From Christiangramia lutea (GTDB lineage: Bacteria > Bacteroidota > Bacteroidia > Flavobacteriales > Flavobacteriaceae): DNA of 64,000 nt. The position numbers and the translations under genes are program-made. The stretch lies in contig NZ_JAKVTV010000001.1 in assembly GCF_022489035.1 (NCBI RefSeq), positions 620,001 to 684,000 on the forward strand. Direction: 5' to 3'. Of the stretch, positions 53,244-62,634 are shown one piece after another (position 1 is the stretch's first letter; the number at the start of each line of letters is the position of its first letter). The notes under the pieces were generated by a model, which was given only the letters and a program-made list of their open reading frames with translations, had not been told where the DNA came from and did not search any database.

Positions 53244-54566
53244 ATGATTAACAAATTAAAACTTGTTGCCTGCTTTTTCTTTGTAGGAATTGTAGGTTTT
53301 GCTCAGGAAGTGGAATTCACTGAGTATGATTTAGACAACGGGTTGCACGTGATCCTGCACCAGGACAACTCTGCTCCGGTTGTTACAACTTCTGTAATGT
53401 ATCACGTTGGAGGAAAAGATCGTGAAGATGGCAGAACCGGAATGGCTCACTTTTTTGAACACCTGCTTTTTGAGGGAACTGAAAATATCCCGAACGGAAA
53501 GTGGTTTGAGATCGTAAGCTCCCATGGCGGAAGCAATAATGCCAATACCAGCCAGGACAGAACCTATTATTATGAAGTATTTCCTTCTAACAATCTAGAA
53601 CTAGGCTTATGGATGGAATCTGAAAGAATGATGCATCCTATCATTGGGCAGAAAGGTGTAGACACTCAGAATGATGTGGTGAAGGAAGAAAGAAGACTTC
53701 GTTATGATAATTCACCTTACGGAAATCTTTTGCAGTCTATGCAAGCAAACATGTTTGAAAAACACCCATACAAAGATCCTAATGTTGGCTACATGGAAGA
53801 TCTGGATGCGGCTACTCTTGATGAATTCAAAGCTTATTTCGATAAATACTACGTTCCTAATAACGCGGTTTTAGTGGTTGCAGGTGATATTGAAATAGAC
53901 GAAACCAAAAAAATGATCAAGGATTATTTTGGACCAATTGAAAAAGGTGAAGAGATAACCAGAAATTACCCGGAAGAAGATCCTATCACAGAACAGATAA
54001 ATGCAAAAGCTTACGATTCTAATATTCAGATTCCAGCCTCTGTAATTGGATACAGAACTCCTTCTTTCACTAAAAAAGATTCTTATGTCCTTAATATGAT
54101 CTCAGATTACCTAAGCAATGGTAACAGCTCTAAATTATACAAGAAACTTGTAGATGAACAAAAGCAAGCTTTGCAGGTAGGTGCATTCAACCTGGAGCAA
54201 GAAGATTATGGAATGTATCTGATATTTGGAATTCCGTTAGGCGAAACTTCTCTGGAAACTTTGAACACTGAAATTGAGGAAGAAATTGCAAAACTTAGAG
54301 AACAAATGATCTCAGAAAGCGATTTTCAAAAACTTCAGAATAAAGCGGAAAACAGCTTTGTAAATTCTAACTCCAGCGTTGCCGGAATTGCGAATTCACT
54401 GGCCAGAAATTATTTATTATATGGTGATACAGACCTTATTAATGATGAGATCGAGATCTACCGTTCCATTACTCGTGAAGATATCAAGAGAGTGGCCAAT
54501 GATTACCTAAAGCCGAACCAGAGAGTAGTATTAGAGTATTTACCTGCTAGCGATCAAGCAGAATAA
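53244..54566 (+). CDS. M16 zinc peptidase, active subunit
   Basis: I start at the ATG at 53244 (MINKLKLVACFFFVGIVGFAQ, a signal peptide); an upstream GTG would overlap the palindrome. The protein is 440 residues. The inverted zinc motif HxxEH is seen as HFFEHLLFEG (about residue 66), with the downstream Glu in NDVVKEERRLR (about 145). This is the catalytic half of a two-gene M16B peptidase; the second gene follows 20 bp later. It is probably periplasmic. Confidence 0.92.
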   Translation: MINKLKLVACFFFVGIVGFAQEVEFTEYDLDNGLHVILHQDNSAPVVTTSVMYHVGGKDREDGRTGMAHFFEHLLFEGTENIPNGKWFEIVSSHGGSNNANTSQDRTYYYEVFPSNNLELGLWMESERMMHPIIGQKGVDTQNDVVKEERRLRYDNSPYGNLLQSMQANMFEKHPYKDPNVGYMEDLDAATLDEFKAYFDKYYVPNNAVLVVAGDIEIDETKKMIKDYFGPIEKGEEITRNYPEEDPITEQINAKAYDSNIQIPASVIGYRTPSFTKKDSYVLNMISDYLSNGNSSKLYKKLVDEQKQALQVGAFNLEQEDYGMYLIFGIPLGETSLETLNTEIEEEIAKLREQMISESDFQKLQNKAENSFVNSNSSVAGIANSLARNYLLYGDTDLINDEIEIYRSITREDIKRVANDYLKPNQRVVLEYLPASDQAE

Positions 54567-54586
54567 TAAAACTTAAATTGAAGATA

Positions 54587-56653
54587 ATGAGAAAAAATAT
54601 ATTAACTCTTGCAGCAGTATTAACCCTGTCTGTTGGAGTTTCAGCTCAAATAGACCGCAGTAAAATGCCCGAGCCGGGACCTGCACCAAAAGTGAATGTA
54701 GACGAACCTGAAACCTTTGATCTGGATAACGGATTACAGGTAATGATCGTCGAGAACCACAAACTACCTCGTGTAGCTATGTCCCTTAGATTTGACAATC
54801 CACCGCATGTTGAAGGTACAAAAGCTGGTGTATCTGGCCTTACCGGAGACCTTTTAGGTACAGGTACCAAGAATATGTCTAAAGACGAGTTCAACGAAAA
54901 GGTTGATTACCTGGGAGCAAGACTTAACTTCTATTCAGGAGGTGCAAGCGCAAATACTCTTTCCAAGTATTTCCCTGAAGTACTGGCTTTAATGGCAGAC
55001 GGAATGATAAATGCTGAATTTACACAGGAAGAGTTCGATAAATCCAAAGCCCGAACTATAGATGGTCTAAAAAGTAGCGAAAAAGATGTTTCCTACAATG
55101 CAAGAAGAGTTCGTTCTGCACTTGCTTATGGCAAAGATCACCCATACGGTGAATTTTCCACCCAGGAAACAGTGAATTCTATTGAACTTGATGATGTAAA
55201 ATCATACTACAGTAAATGGTTTTCCCCTAAGAATGCCTATTTGGTTGTTGTTGGAGATGTAGACGAAGACGAGGTTAAAGATCTTGTAAAAAAGAACTTT
55301 TCGAGCTGGAAAGGAAACGCTACTCCAGAAGCAAACTTACCCGAAGTTTCCAATGTAGAAAAAATGGAGATCGATTTCGTAAACATGCCAAATGCGGTTC
55401 AGAGTGAGATCGCTGTAGTGAACACGATAAACCTTAAGAAAAAAGATGATGATTATTTCCCGGTTCTTGTAGCGAACAAAATCTTAGGTGGAGGTGGTGA
55501 AGCCAGACTTTTTCTTAACCTTCGTGAAGATAAAGGTTATACTTATGGAGCTTATTCCAGTACAGGAAATGACAAATATGCTTCTACTTTCGTAGCCAGT
55601 GCAAGCGTTAGAAATGAAGTAACAGATAGTTCTGTAGTTGCTTTCCTTGATGAGATCTATAAGATTAGAAACGAACAGGTAACAGATAAGGAACTAGCGA
55701 ATGCTAAAGCAAAGATTACCGGAGATTTCGTTCTTTCCCTAGAACAACCTTCAACTATTGCAAATTTCGCGATGGAAATTGAAACTGAAGACCTTGACGA
55801 CAATTTCTATGAAGAGTATCTTGAAAAGATCGATGAAGTAACCAAAGAAGATGTGCAAAGAGTTGCCCAGAAATATTTTATGGTGGACAATTCAAGAATA
55901 GTAATCGCCGGGAAAGGTTCTGAGGTTTTAGAAAATCTCGAGAAAATGACCTATAACGGTAAGAATATTCCTATCAATTATTATAACAGATTTGGTGAAA
56001 AGACAGAAAAACCAGCAGAAAAAACAGTAGACGCTTCAGTTACTTCTGAAAAAGTTTTTTCAAATTATATCGAGGCTATTGGAGGAAAAGAAGCAGTAGA
56101 ATCTGTGAACAGTATGCTGATGCGTGCATCTGCAGAAATTCAGGGGATGAAGTTGGATCTTGAATCTAAGCAAACCACCGATGGTAAATCTTACCAGGCT
56201 GTTTCCATGAACGGAAATGTAATGAATAAACAGGTTTTTGATGGTGAGTCTGGTTTTGTGATGGCTCAGGGACAGAAAATACCTTATAATGAAGAACAGA
56301 TCGAAGCTGCTAAAGTAGACGCTAATCCTTTTCCGGAACTAAGTGTCAACGACGCAAAGGTTACCGGTATCGAGCAGGTTAATGGCGAAGACGCTTATGT
56401 AGTAAAAATGGATGAAAATAACACCAGTTATTATTCTGTTGAAAGCGGATTGAAACTGAAATCGGTTAAAACGGTCACTCAGGCCGGTCAAACCATGAGC
56501 ATTCCTTCTACATTCAGCGATTACAGAGAAGTAAGCGGAGTTAAATTCCCGTTTATGATCGCTCAGAGCATGGGGCCACAATCATTCGAATTTGAAGTTT
56601 CTGAGATCAAGATCAACGAAGGAGTTTCTGAAGAAGATTTTTCTACGGAATAA
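54587..56653 (+). CDS. M16 peptidase-like partner without zinc motif, with C-terminal extension
   Basis: I start at the ATG at 54587 (MRKNILTLAAVLTLSVGVSAQ); a TTG three codons earlier is possible. The 688-residue protein has two M16 domains (about 35-230 and 240-450). In place of HxxEH it reads GLTGDLLGTGTKNMS, so the zinc site is absent. The RLFLNLREDKGYTYGAYSS motif (about 305-323) of the substrate-binding partner is kept. Residues about 480-688 are an extra beta-rich domain (LDLESKQTTDGKSYQ...VKFPFMIAQSM) resembling LolA-like or outer-membrane lipoprotein-sorting folds. Together with the gene before it forms an M16 heterodimer. Confidence 0.88.
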   Translation: MRKNILTLAAVLTLSVGVSAQIDRSKMPEPGPAPKVNVDEPETFDLDNGLQVMIVENHKLPRVAMSLRFDNPPHVEGTKAGVSGLTGDLLGTGTKNMSKDEFNEKVDYLGARLNFYSGGASANTLSKYFPEVLALMADGMINAEFTQEEFDKSKARTIDGLKSSEKDVSYNARRVRSALAYGKDHPYGEFSTQETVNSIELDDVKSYYSKWFSPKNAYLVVVGDVDEDEVKDLVKKNFSSWKGNATPEANLPEVSNVEKMEIDFVNMPNAVQSEIAVVNTINLKKKDDDYFPVLVANKILGGGGEARLFLNLREDKGYTYGAYSSTGNDKYASTFVASASVRNEVTDSSVVAFLDEIYKIRNEQVTDKELANAKAKITGDFVLSLEQPSTIANFAMEIETEDLDDNFYEEYLEKIDEVTKEDVQRVAQKYFMVDNSRIVIAGKGSEVLENLEKMTYNGKNIPINYYNRFGEKTEKPAEKTVDASVTSEKVFSNYIEAIGGKEAVESVNSMLMRASAEIQGMKLDLESKQTTDGKSYQAVSMNGNVMNKQVFDGESGFVMAQGQKIPYNEEQIEAAKVDANPFPELSVNDAKVTGIEQVNGEDAYVVKMDENNTSYYSVESGLKLKSVKTVTQAGQTMSIPSTFSDYREVSGVKFPFMIAQSMGPQSFEFEVSEIKINEGVSEEDFSTE

Positions 56654-56669
56654 ATTTTTATAGGATCAA

Positions 56670-57608
56670 TTACAAAGCCTCGCTACCAGCGGGGCTTTTT
56701 TTATTCCTTTTATTACTGAAACCAGACATCAATCGCTTGGACCTATTAACTATGAAAACACCCACCAGGATCACTAGTGCGGATATTATTTGCCAAAAAC
56801 TGAATATCTCTCCGTCCAGAATTCCCCAACCTACTGCCACAACCGGGATTGTATAAGTTACTGAAGAGGTGAAAACCGGGTCTGAGATCTGCACCAGTCT
56901 GTTGAATATAATCTTGGCCAGCCCAGTATTCACAACTCCCAGAATAGAGATATAAACCAGGGAAAGTTTCGTTTCCGAGGTAAATTGCTCCATTTCAAAG
57001 AATCCGGTCAAATAAAGCACAATAAGAGCCGGAATTAGCAAAACCGTAAAACTACCGGTAGTAAGCCCCAACACCGAAACATCATTCAGGTAGGTCTTTA
57101 AAATATTCACATTAAAGGCATAGCAAACAGTTGCAGAGATCACCAAAAGAGAAAACCAATAATTCTGATCTGGGTTTATACTTGCCCCGCTCAAAATTAA
57201 ACCAAGAGTACCAGCAAGCCCAATCAAAACACCTACAACCTTATTAAAGCTCAACAAGGCTCTGAAAAATAAAAATCCAAAGGTCATGGTCAACAAAGGA
57301 GTGGTCGCATTTAATATGGAAGCAATTGCACTGTCTATCTCAGTTTCAGCAAAGGCAAAGAAATATACCGGAAAGAAAGAGCCAAGAAGGCCGGAAATAG
57401 TAATCCATTTCCATTGCTTTAATTTGATGCTTTTAAGTTTTCCAAATCCGAAAATTAAAAGAAAAATAGCCGCAAATATGATCCTGAAACTTCCAACCTG
57501 AAGCGGAGTAAGGCCTACCAGGGACTTTTTTATAAGAATAAAAGAGCTTCCCCATACAATGGAGAGAGCAATAAGATAGATCCATTTCAAATTCTTCAAA
57601 GCGACCAA
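56670..57608 (-). CDS. EamA/DMT-family transporter
   Basis: This 312-residue protein has ten TM helices in two EamA repeats (about 10-140 and 150-290), with the motif SIVWGSSFILIKKSLVGLTPLQVGSFR near the N-terminus. No ATG exists near the start; it begins with TTG at 57608 or TTG at 57599. The family exports metabolites; substrate unknown. Its last codons are part of a transcription terminator (56674-56698). Confidence 0.88.
   Translation of the reverse strand: MVALKNLKWIYLIALSIVWGSSFILIKKSLVGLTPLQVGSFRIIFAAIFLLIFGFGKLKSIKLKQWKWITISGLLGSFFPVYFFAFAETEIDSAIASILNATTPLLTMTFGFLFFRALLSFNKVVGVLIGLAGTLGLILSGASINPDQNYWFSLLVISATVCYAFNVNILKTYLNDVSVLGLTTGSFTVLLIPALIVLYLTGFFEMEQFTSETKLSLVYISILGVVNTGLAKIIFNRLVQISDPVFTSSVTYTIPVVAVGWGILDGEIFSFWQIISALVILVGVFIVNRSKRLMSGFSNKRNKKSPAGSEAL
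56674..56698 (+). terminator. Terminator of the M16 pair, lying inside the convergent EamA coding end
   Basis: AAAGCC-T-CGCT-ACC-AGCG-G-GGCTTT forms a stem of about 11 bp followed by TTTTTATT. It begins 21 bp after the M16 partner stop. The same bases encode the last residues of the EamA protein on the minus strand. Confidence 0.8.
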
Positions 57609-57653
57609 ATTTTAATTGCGCGAAGATATACCTTCGGAATGGTTTCTAAAGAA

Positions 57654-57679
57654 AAAACCCCAACTCTTGTTGGGGTTTT
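57654..57679 (-). terminator. Terminator of the susC-susD operon
   Basis: AAAACCCCAAC and GTTGGGGTTTT form a perfect 11-bp stem with a 4-base loop, followed by T on the minus strand. It is 18 bp after the susD stop. It also sits just upstream of the EamA gene. Confidence 0.88.
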
Positions 57680-57697
57680 AAAAACTTTTAAATAAAA

Positions 57698-59008
57698 CTA
57701 GTTTAACTGCTCGGTAAATGGTGTAGGGAATGCTGAAATAATATTATCTCCGGTACGGTCTAAAGGAATGTTTTCCTGGTTCAGCATATCAAGTCTTCTT
57801 AGGTCTACCCACCTATGCCCTTCAGCGAAAAGGGAATACCTTCTTTGCTTTAAGACCTCATCAAGCAGACTGCTATCATCTGTACTTCCCGAATAATCTG
57901 AAAGTCCGGCAGCATTTCTAATTATATTGATCGCGTCTACAGCTTCATCATTGTTCACACCGATATTCGCTTCAGCATAGATAAGAATTAGTTCTTCATT
58001 CCTGATTAAATAAACAGGATCTATATTGCTATCATAAACAGCCACCTGGTAATCTGCAGACAGTCCGTCGAACATGGTTCCTCCGGGAAGCTCAACTACT
58101 TTCTCATCTACCCTGGTGTCTCCGGCTTCAGCATCTTCAACCCATGAATCATGAGCCATGAACTCCTGACCAGACTGCAACGGAACATGAAATTGATTAT
58201 TAACTATATCGTTACCGGTTAAACCAAAAATATGAGCTGGTCCGGCATACAGGTCCCCATCTAGGTCCATAAATGAATCTTCCAGTAAACTTAAAGCCAT
58301 CTGGTCATTCCCCTGGTAAAGCGCTACCCTGGCCGCTACCGCACGATTAAATTCATTGAATGATGAAGCAGTATCGAAGCCTTCAAACCCAGAACTAAGA
58401 TCCACAAAATCTTCAGAAGCATTTGAAAGATCTGAATTAGCCTCATTTAGCAAGCTCATAATCCCGTCTAAAGCAGCATCATAATCTACATTGGGACCGA
58501 GATTGTCCGGATCTTCCACATCCAGGCGTATACCATTGGTATATTGCCTGTTTGCGACCATTAGTAAAGCATAGGCTTTTAAGGTTTTAGCATATCCGAA
58601 ATAGCTATTTTTCTGCTGATCGTCAAAACCAGCTGCAGAATTTGCAACTGCCTCAATAAGGATATTAGCCGATTTTACAACCTTATACCAGGCCGCATAG
58701 GATCTTGTGGTTAAAAATCCGTTATTATCAAGGGGGCCTTTCAAAAGCTCGCCTGTATAACGCGGGTCCACCCCAGTAAGATCATAGTATTCTCTTCCCA
58801 GAATACTAACAGTGTCATAATGAAACTCTAGATCACTCCGCATAATAGCTTCTAAACCGGTTGCTAACAACTGAATATCGGCCTCACTGGCACCTTCAGA
58901 AAAACTACTAACTGTAGGCGCATTTGGATTTTCTATTTCATCCAGGTCGCAGCTCGAGAAGAGCATAACTGCAAACATAAAGATGAAGGTTATTGATATT
59001 TTATTCAT
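57698..59008 (-). CDS. SusD/RagB-family surface lipoprotein
   Basis: This 436-residue lipoprotein (Cys20 in LFSSC) has SusD-type helical repeats: YAAWYKVVKSANILIEAV (about 103-120), GYAKTLKAYALLMVANR (about 136-152) and the C-terminal LIYAEANIGVNNDEAVDAINIIRNAAGL (about 332-359), with LDEVLKQRRYSLFAEGHRWVDLRRLDML (about 375-402), the classic SusD ending. It forms the lid of the SusC transporter. The substrate is unknown. It follows susC by 12 bp; no enzyme gene is linked. Confidence 0.93.
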   Translation of the reverse strand: MNKISITFIFMFAVMLFSSCDLDEIENPNAPTVSSFSEGASEADIQLLATGLEAIMRSDLEFHYDTVSILGREYYDLTGVDPRYTGELLKGPLDNNGFLTTRSYAAWYKVVKSANILIEAVANSAAGFDDQQKNSYFGYAKTLKAYALLMVANRQYTNGIRLDVEDPDNLGPNVDYDAALDGIMSLLNEANSDLSNASEDFVDLSSGFEGFDTASSFNEFNRAVAARVALYQGNDQMALSLLEDSFMDLDGDLYAGPAHIFGLTGNDIVNNQFHVPLQSGQEFMAHDSWVEDAEAGDTRVDEKVVELPGGTMFDGLSADYQVAVYDSNIDPVYLIRNEELILIYAEANIGVNNDEAVDAINIIRNAAGLSDYSGSTDDSSLLDEVLKQRRYSLFAEGHRWVDLRRLDMLNQENIPLDRTGDNIISAFPTPFTEQLN

Positions 59009-59020
59009 AATTGTTTTCTT

Positions 59021-61981
59021 TTAGAAGTTTACATTTAGGTGAAAATTGACAAATTTCGAGGCTGGATATGGTGTTACCTCTACGTTGTTTGCCAGTACAT
59101 TATTTCCAAAGTTGGAAACTTCAGGATCATAACTATTATAGTCGAAAATATTGATCAGGTTTCTACCTGAAATTCCAACTTTAATGTTCTTGGTATACTT
59201 GATAAGGTCATCTGGCAATGTATAGAACAGACCAACTTCCCTCAATTTAAAATAACCCGCATCTTCAATGAACGGATCTGGGTTTACAAATCCCTGACTT
59301 GCCCTGTAATCACCATTAGAAAGTTCTCCACTTGGATCTAAACCAGTATCATTATAATCCCAGGTTGTTCCAGCAAGGTCATACAACAAGGTAGTTAAAT
59401 TTATATTATCCCCACCTTGCTTCCAGTGCCACAGAAAGGTAAAGTCGAAATTTTTATAGCTGATCTCATTGTACCATGACATTTGAAAATCTGGCTCAGC
59501 ATTTCCATATACAAAGAAACCGTCTCCTTCAGGATCCCTTTCAGCTATCTCCTCAGCTGTAAATGCTGAAGCATCGTAGGTACCTACAATTTGAGTTGCG
59601 CTCTTTCCTTCCTGAATAAGGAAAGTACCCAGGGAAGCAGCGAAGCCACCCTCGGTAAAGGCAGGAACATCAAGACTGGTTACTTCAGATGTATTTTTCC
59701 ACCACTTGAAATTCGCATTCCAGGAGAAATTATCTCTTTCCATAACAATGGCGTTAAGACCCAATTCCACTCCACGGTTTTCTAGCTCTCCACCGTTAAC
59801 CACTTTAGTTGTAAAACCAGAGGACGTTGGAACATCAGACTGGATTAACAGATCTTTGATGGCCTTGTTATAAAATGAAACTGAAAAGTCCAGCCTGTTA
59901 TCGAATAAACCGAAGTCCAGACCATATTCTAGTTCTGTTTGTCTCTCAGGACCAATATCTGGGTTTCCTCTTAGGTTTGCAGGACTAAGCCCTGAACTTC
60001 CACCAATAAACTGAGCGTTCATTAGAGAAAAACGGTCATTGAAGTTAGGAAAACGTCCGGCCTCTCCATAAGCAATCCTAGGCTTAAGCATACTTACCGT
60101 TTCACCGCTCCAGAAATCGAACTGATGTAGATTCACTGCCAGGTTAGCCTTTGGATAGTAATACATTTCGTTAGCATCACCGTTATTTGTTGATTTATCT
60201 CCTCGTAATCCAACCGTACCAATGATCTGGTCTCTGAAATTGATCTCTTCCTGTACAAAGAAACCTTTATCCCTTTGCGGCTGAATAGTCTGGTTAGTTG
60301 AAACATTGGTAGACTGACCTAAATTGGTTTGTGAACCATTTAAACCGGTGGCAATTGTTATAACCGTATTCCTGTTAAAATCCTGAAGAAAACTACCAGC
60401 TTGCGTGGTAAAAGAAAGTCCGTTATCTAGGTCCAGATTATGAACAAGGAATGCGGAAAGGTTATAATTCGTATTAATGGTGGTACCCGAAATAGAAACA
60501 CCACCTAAAGATGTAGGATCTCTAAAATAGGTAAGCCCTCGTGGGAAAATGCTCGTGGTTCTTAAGGTATATTGATCAAAACCGCCTTCAAGCACAAGCT
60601 TTAGTCTTTGAAAATCCCCTGTTAGAAGTTTAATATTCGTCTTGGCACTTCCAATAAAACGGTTCACCTCTTCCTTGTTAGTGGTTAAAGCAACTGTTTC
60701 AAGAACGTTAGATCCTGCACCTCCAGGAGGATAAACTCCATCAACAGGATAAAGATCTTCCCATGGGTAAGTGAATGCTAAAGCATAACCAACAGTTCTG
60801 TTGGCATTACCGTTGTTAAAGAACCCTCTGTCAGACTCTGAATTAATATAATTACTGGTAATGTAAAGGTCTAACCAGTCATTAAACCGCTGACCGATAT
60901 TCAATCTAACAGAACTCTTTTTATATCCAGTATTATCCACTAATCCCGGCTCATCCCTATGAGTAACTCCGAAAAAATAATCGGTCTTTTCATTTGCACC
61001 TGAGGTAGAGAAACGAGTTGTAGACGAAACAACTGTGTTATCAAAAAGTTCTGCTTCGTAATCGTTTAATACCGGGTTAACTGGACCTCCTAAAGCTGTA
61101 ATTTGCTCCTGGGTGTAATCTCTCAAACCAAGCAACTGGGTAGGACTTCTAAGACCCACTACCTGAGAAAACGAAACTCTTGGCTTTCCAAGTTTACCTC
61201 TTTTAGTGGTTATGATCACAACACCTCCGGCCGCTCGTGAACCATAAATAGCTGCGGCAGAAGCTCCTTTAAGAATTTCAACACTTTCAATATCTTCTGG
61301 ATCTATATCGGCAATACGGTTTGATGCATCGTCCTGATTAGTTGAAGGATTTCCTCCCCCGGCGGCCTGGCTAACAATATTGTTACCTAACCCTATGGAA
61401 GAGTTATCCACATAAACACCATCCACAATAAAAAGGGGTTGTTGATCTCCAAAAATAGAGGTTACACCTCTTAATCGCATAGAGATTCCACCTCCCGGCG
61501 CACCGGAATTGGCCTTTATCTCCGCACCATTAAATTTACCGGAAAGCGCTCCATCCAATCCAGATTGCACAGTAACGCCTGTTAATTCTTCGGCAGAAAC
61601 CGATGCTACGGCATTTGCTGCATTTGCCCGTTTAGTTGAGGAAGCTAAACCGGTTACAACAACCTCATCTAAAGCTGCAGCAGATTCGCTCATTTCTACA
61701 GTTATAGGCGATGTATCACTAATACTAATCTCCTGAGTTTCAAAACCCAAATAGGAGAACACCAAAGTTGTGGGGAGTGACTCGACGCTAAGGGAAAAAT
61801 TACCTTCGAAGTCACTGGTAGTTCCATTACTTGTTCCTTTCTCTATTACATTAACAAAAGGCACAACTTCTCCGGTAGCCTCGTTAATAGTTCTCCCCTC
61901 AATTACTTCTTGTGAAAAAAGCAAAGAAGGACTAAGCAGCAAGAAAAAAACTTTGAAATAACTCAAAGAAAATTGCTTCAT
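59021..61981 (-). CDS. SusC/RagA-family TonB-dependent transporter
   Basis: This 986-residue protein has a signal peptide (ending LLFSQ), a CarboxypepD-reg-like domain (about residues 25-100: IEGRTINEATGEVVPFVNVI, the DUF4480-like SusC start), a plug domain (about 115-240: DEVVVTGLASSTKRANAANAVASVSAEEL and GGVVIITTKRGK, the SusC signature) and a 22-strand barrel ending FVNFHLNVNF. It imports a ligand using TonB energy. No glycoside hydrolase, sulfatase or peptidase is adjacent. Confidence 0.95.
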   Translation of the reverse strand: MKQFSLSYFKVFFLLLSPSLLFSQEVIEGRTINEATGEVVPFVNVIEKGTSNGTTSDFEGNFSLSVESLPTTLVFSYLGFETQEISISDTSPITVEMSESAAALDEVVVTGLASSTKRANAANAVASVSAEELTGVTVQSGLDGALSGKFNGAEIKANSGAPGGGISMRLRGVTSIFGDQQPLFIVDGVYVDNSSIGLGNNIVSQAAGGGNPSTNQDDASNRIADIDPEDIESVEILKGASAAAIYGSRAAGGVVIITTKRGKLGKPRVSFSQVVGLRSPTQLLGLRDYTQEQITALGGPVNPVLNDYEAELFDNTVVSSTTRFSTSGANEKTDYFFGVTHRDEPGLVDNTGYKKSSVRLNIGQRFNDWLDLYITSNYINSESDRGFFNNGNANRTVGYALAFTYPWEDLYPVDGVYPPGGAGSNVLETVALTTNKEEVNRFIGSAKTNIKLLTGDFQRLKLVLEGGFDQYTLRTTSIFPRGLTYFRDPTSLGGVSISGTTINTNYNLSAFLVHNLDLDNGLSFTTQAGSFLQDFNRNTVITIATGLNGSQTNLGQSTNVSTNQTIQPQRDKGFFVQEEINFRDQIIGTVGLRGDKSTNNGDANEMYYYPKANLAVNLHQFDFWSGETVSMLKPRIAYGEAGRFPNFNDRFSLMNAQFIGGSSGLSPANLRGNPDIGPERQTELEYGLDFGLFDNRLDFSVSFYNKAIKDLLIQSDVPTSSGFTTKVVNGGELENRGVELGLNAIVMERDNFSWNANFKWWKNTSEVTSLDVPAFTEGGFAASLGTFLIQEGKSATQIVGTYDASAFTAEEIAERDPEGDGFFVYGNAEPDFQMSWYNEISYKNFDFTFLWHWKQGGDNINLTTLLYDLAGTTWDYNDTGLDPSGELSNGDYRASQGFVNPDPFIEDAGYFKLREVGLFYTLPDDLIKYTKNIKVGISGRNLINIFDYNSYDPEVSNFGNNVLANNVEVTPYPASKFVNFHLNVNF

Positions 61982-62070
61982 AATTGCTATATTTTTAGTT
62001 TATATGACAATTATAAAGATTATTGTTAATACTTTAACCTATCAGTTGAATATGTTACAAACAGTCGTTG

Positions 62071-62634
62071 TTAATAATTCCAGCGAAGACTTTCCATTAA
62101 ACGCCTGATATCTTTCTTTAAATAATCTGCAGCAGGAACAATAGAATCGAAATTTGGAAGACTCTGAAAATAAATGGATCCAGTTAGAAAATGATCGGTT
62201 GAATCTGTGAGATAGAACTGAGCCTGGGATGCAGCATCCCCGTTAACTTCATAAAACATTCCATAGGTTTTATGAATATCATTAGTATAAATATCGCCCT
62301 CAATAACATCAGCCTTAATCGTATGCTGAAGAGGCAGCTTCTGTGCATCTGTAAGCAATGAATCCAGATTATTTCTTACCGGCTGGTAAGTTATAAAAAT
62401 AGAACCTTTCATATTCGTATAATCCAACTGTATCCAGCAGGGGACTCTATTTCGAGAAGGTGAAACCTCTGCAATGACATTCTTTTCAAAAGTATAAGGG
62501 CAACCAATATCTATTCTCTCATATTTGGCTTCCGGATATTCCAGAGCTAGAAATCCCTTTGGTTTCGGCCTGGGATCATCTTTGCAGGAAAAACATAAAA
62601 TGGTTATTAACAAGAGGATTGCTAACTGCCTCAT
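62071..62634 (-). CDS. gldD: Gliding motility lipoprotein GldD
   Basis: This 187-residue lipoprotein (Cys17 in CFSC) has the GldD pattern: PKGFLALEYPEAKYERIDIGCPYTFEKN (about 24-51) and a C-terminal FYLTDSTDHFLTGSIYFQSLPNFDSIVP. GldD is required for gliding and type IX secretion-related functions in Flavobacteria. It overlaps gldE by 4 bp, as in other gliding bacteria. Confidence 0.93.
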   Translation of the reverse strand: MRQLAILLLITILCFSCKDDPRPKPKGFLALEYPEAKYERIDIGCPYTFEKNVIAEVSPSRNRVPCWIQLDYTNMKGSIFITYQPVRNNLDSLLTDAQKLPLQHTIKADVIEGDIYTNDIHKTYGMFYEVNGDAASQAQFYLTDSTDHFLTGSIYFQSLPNFDSIVPAADYLKKDIRRLMESLRWNY

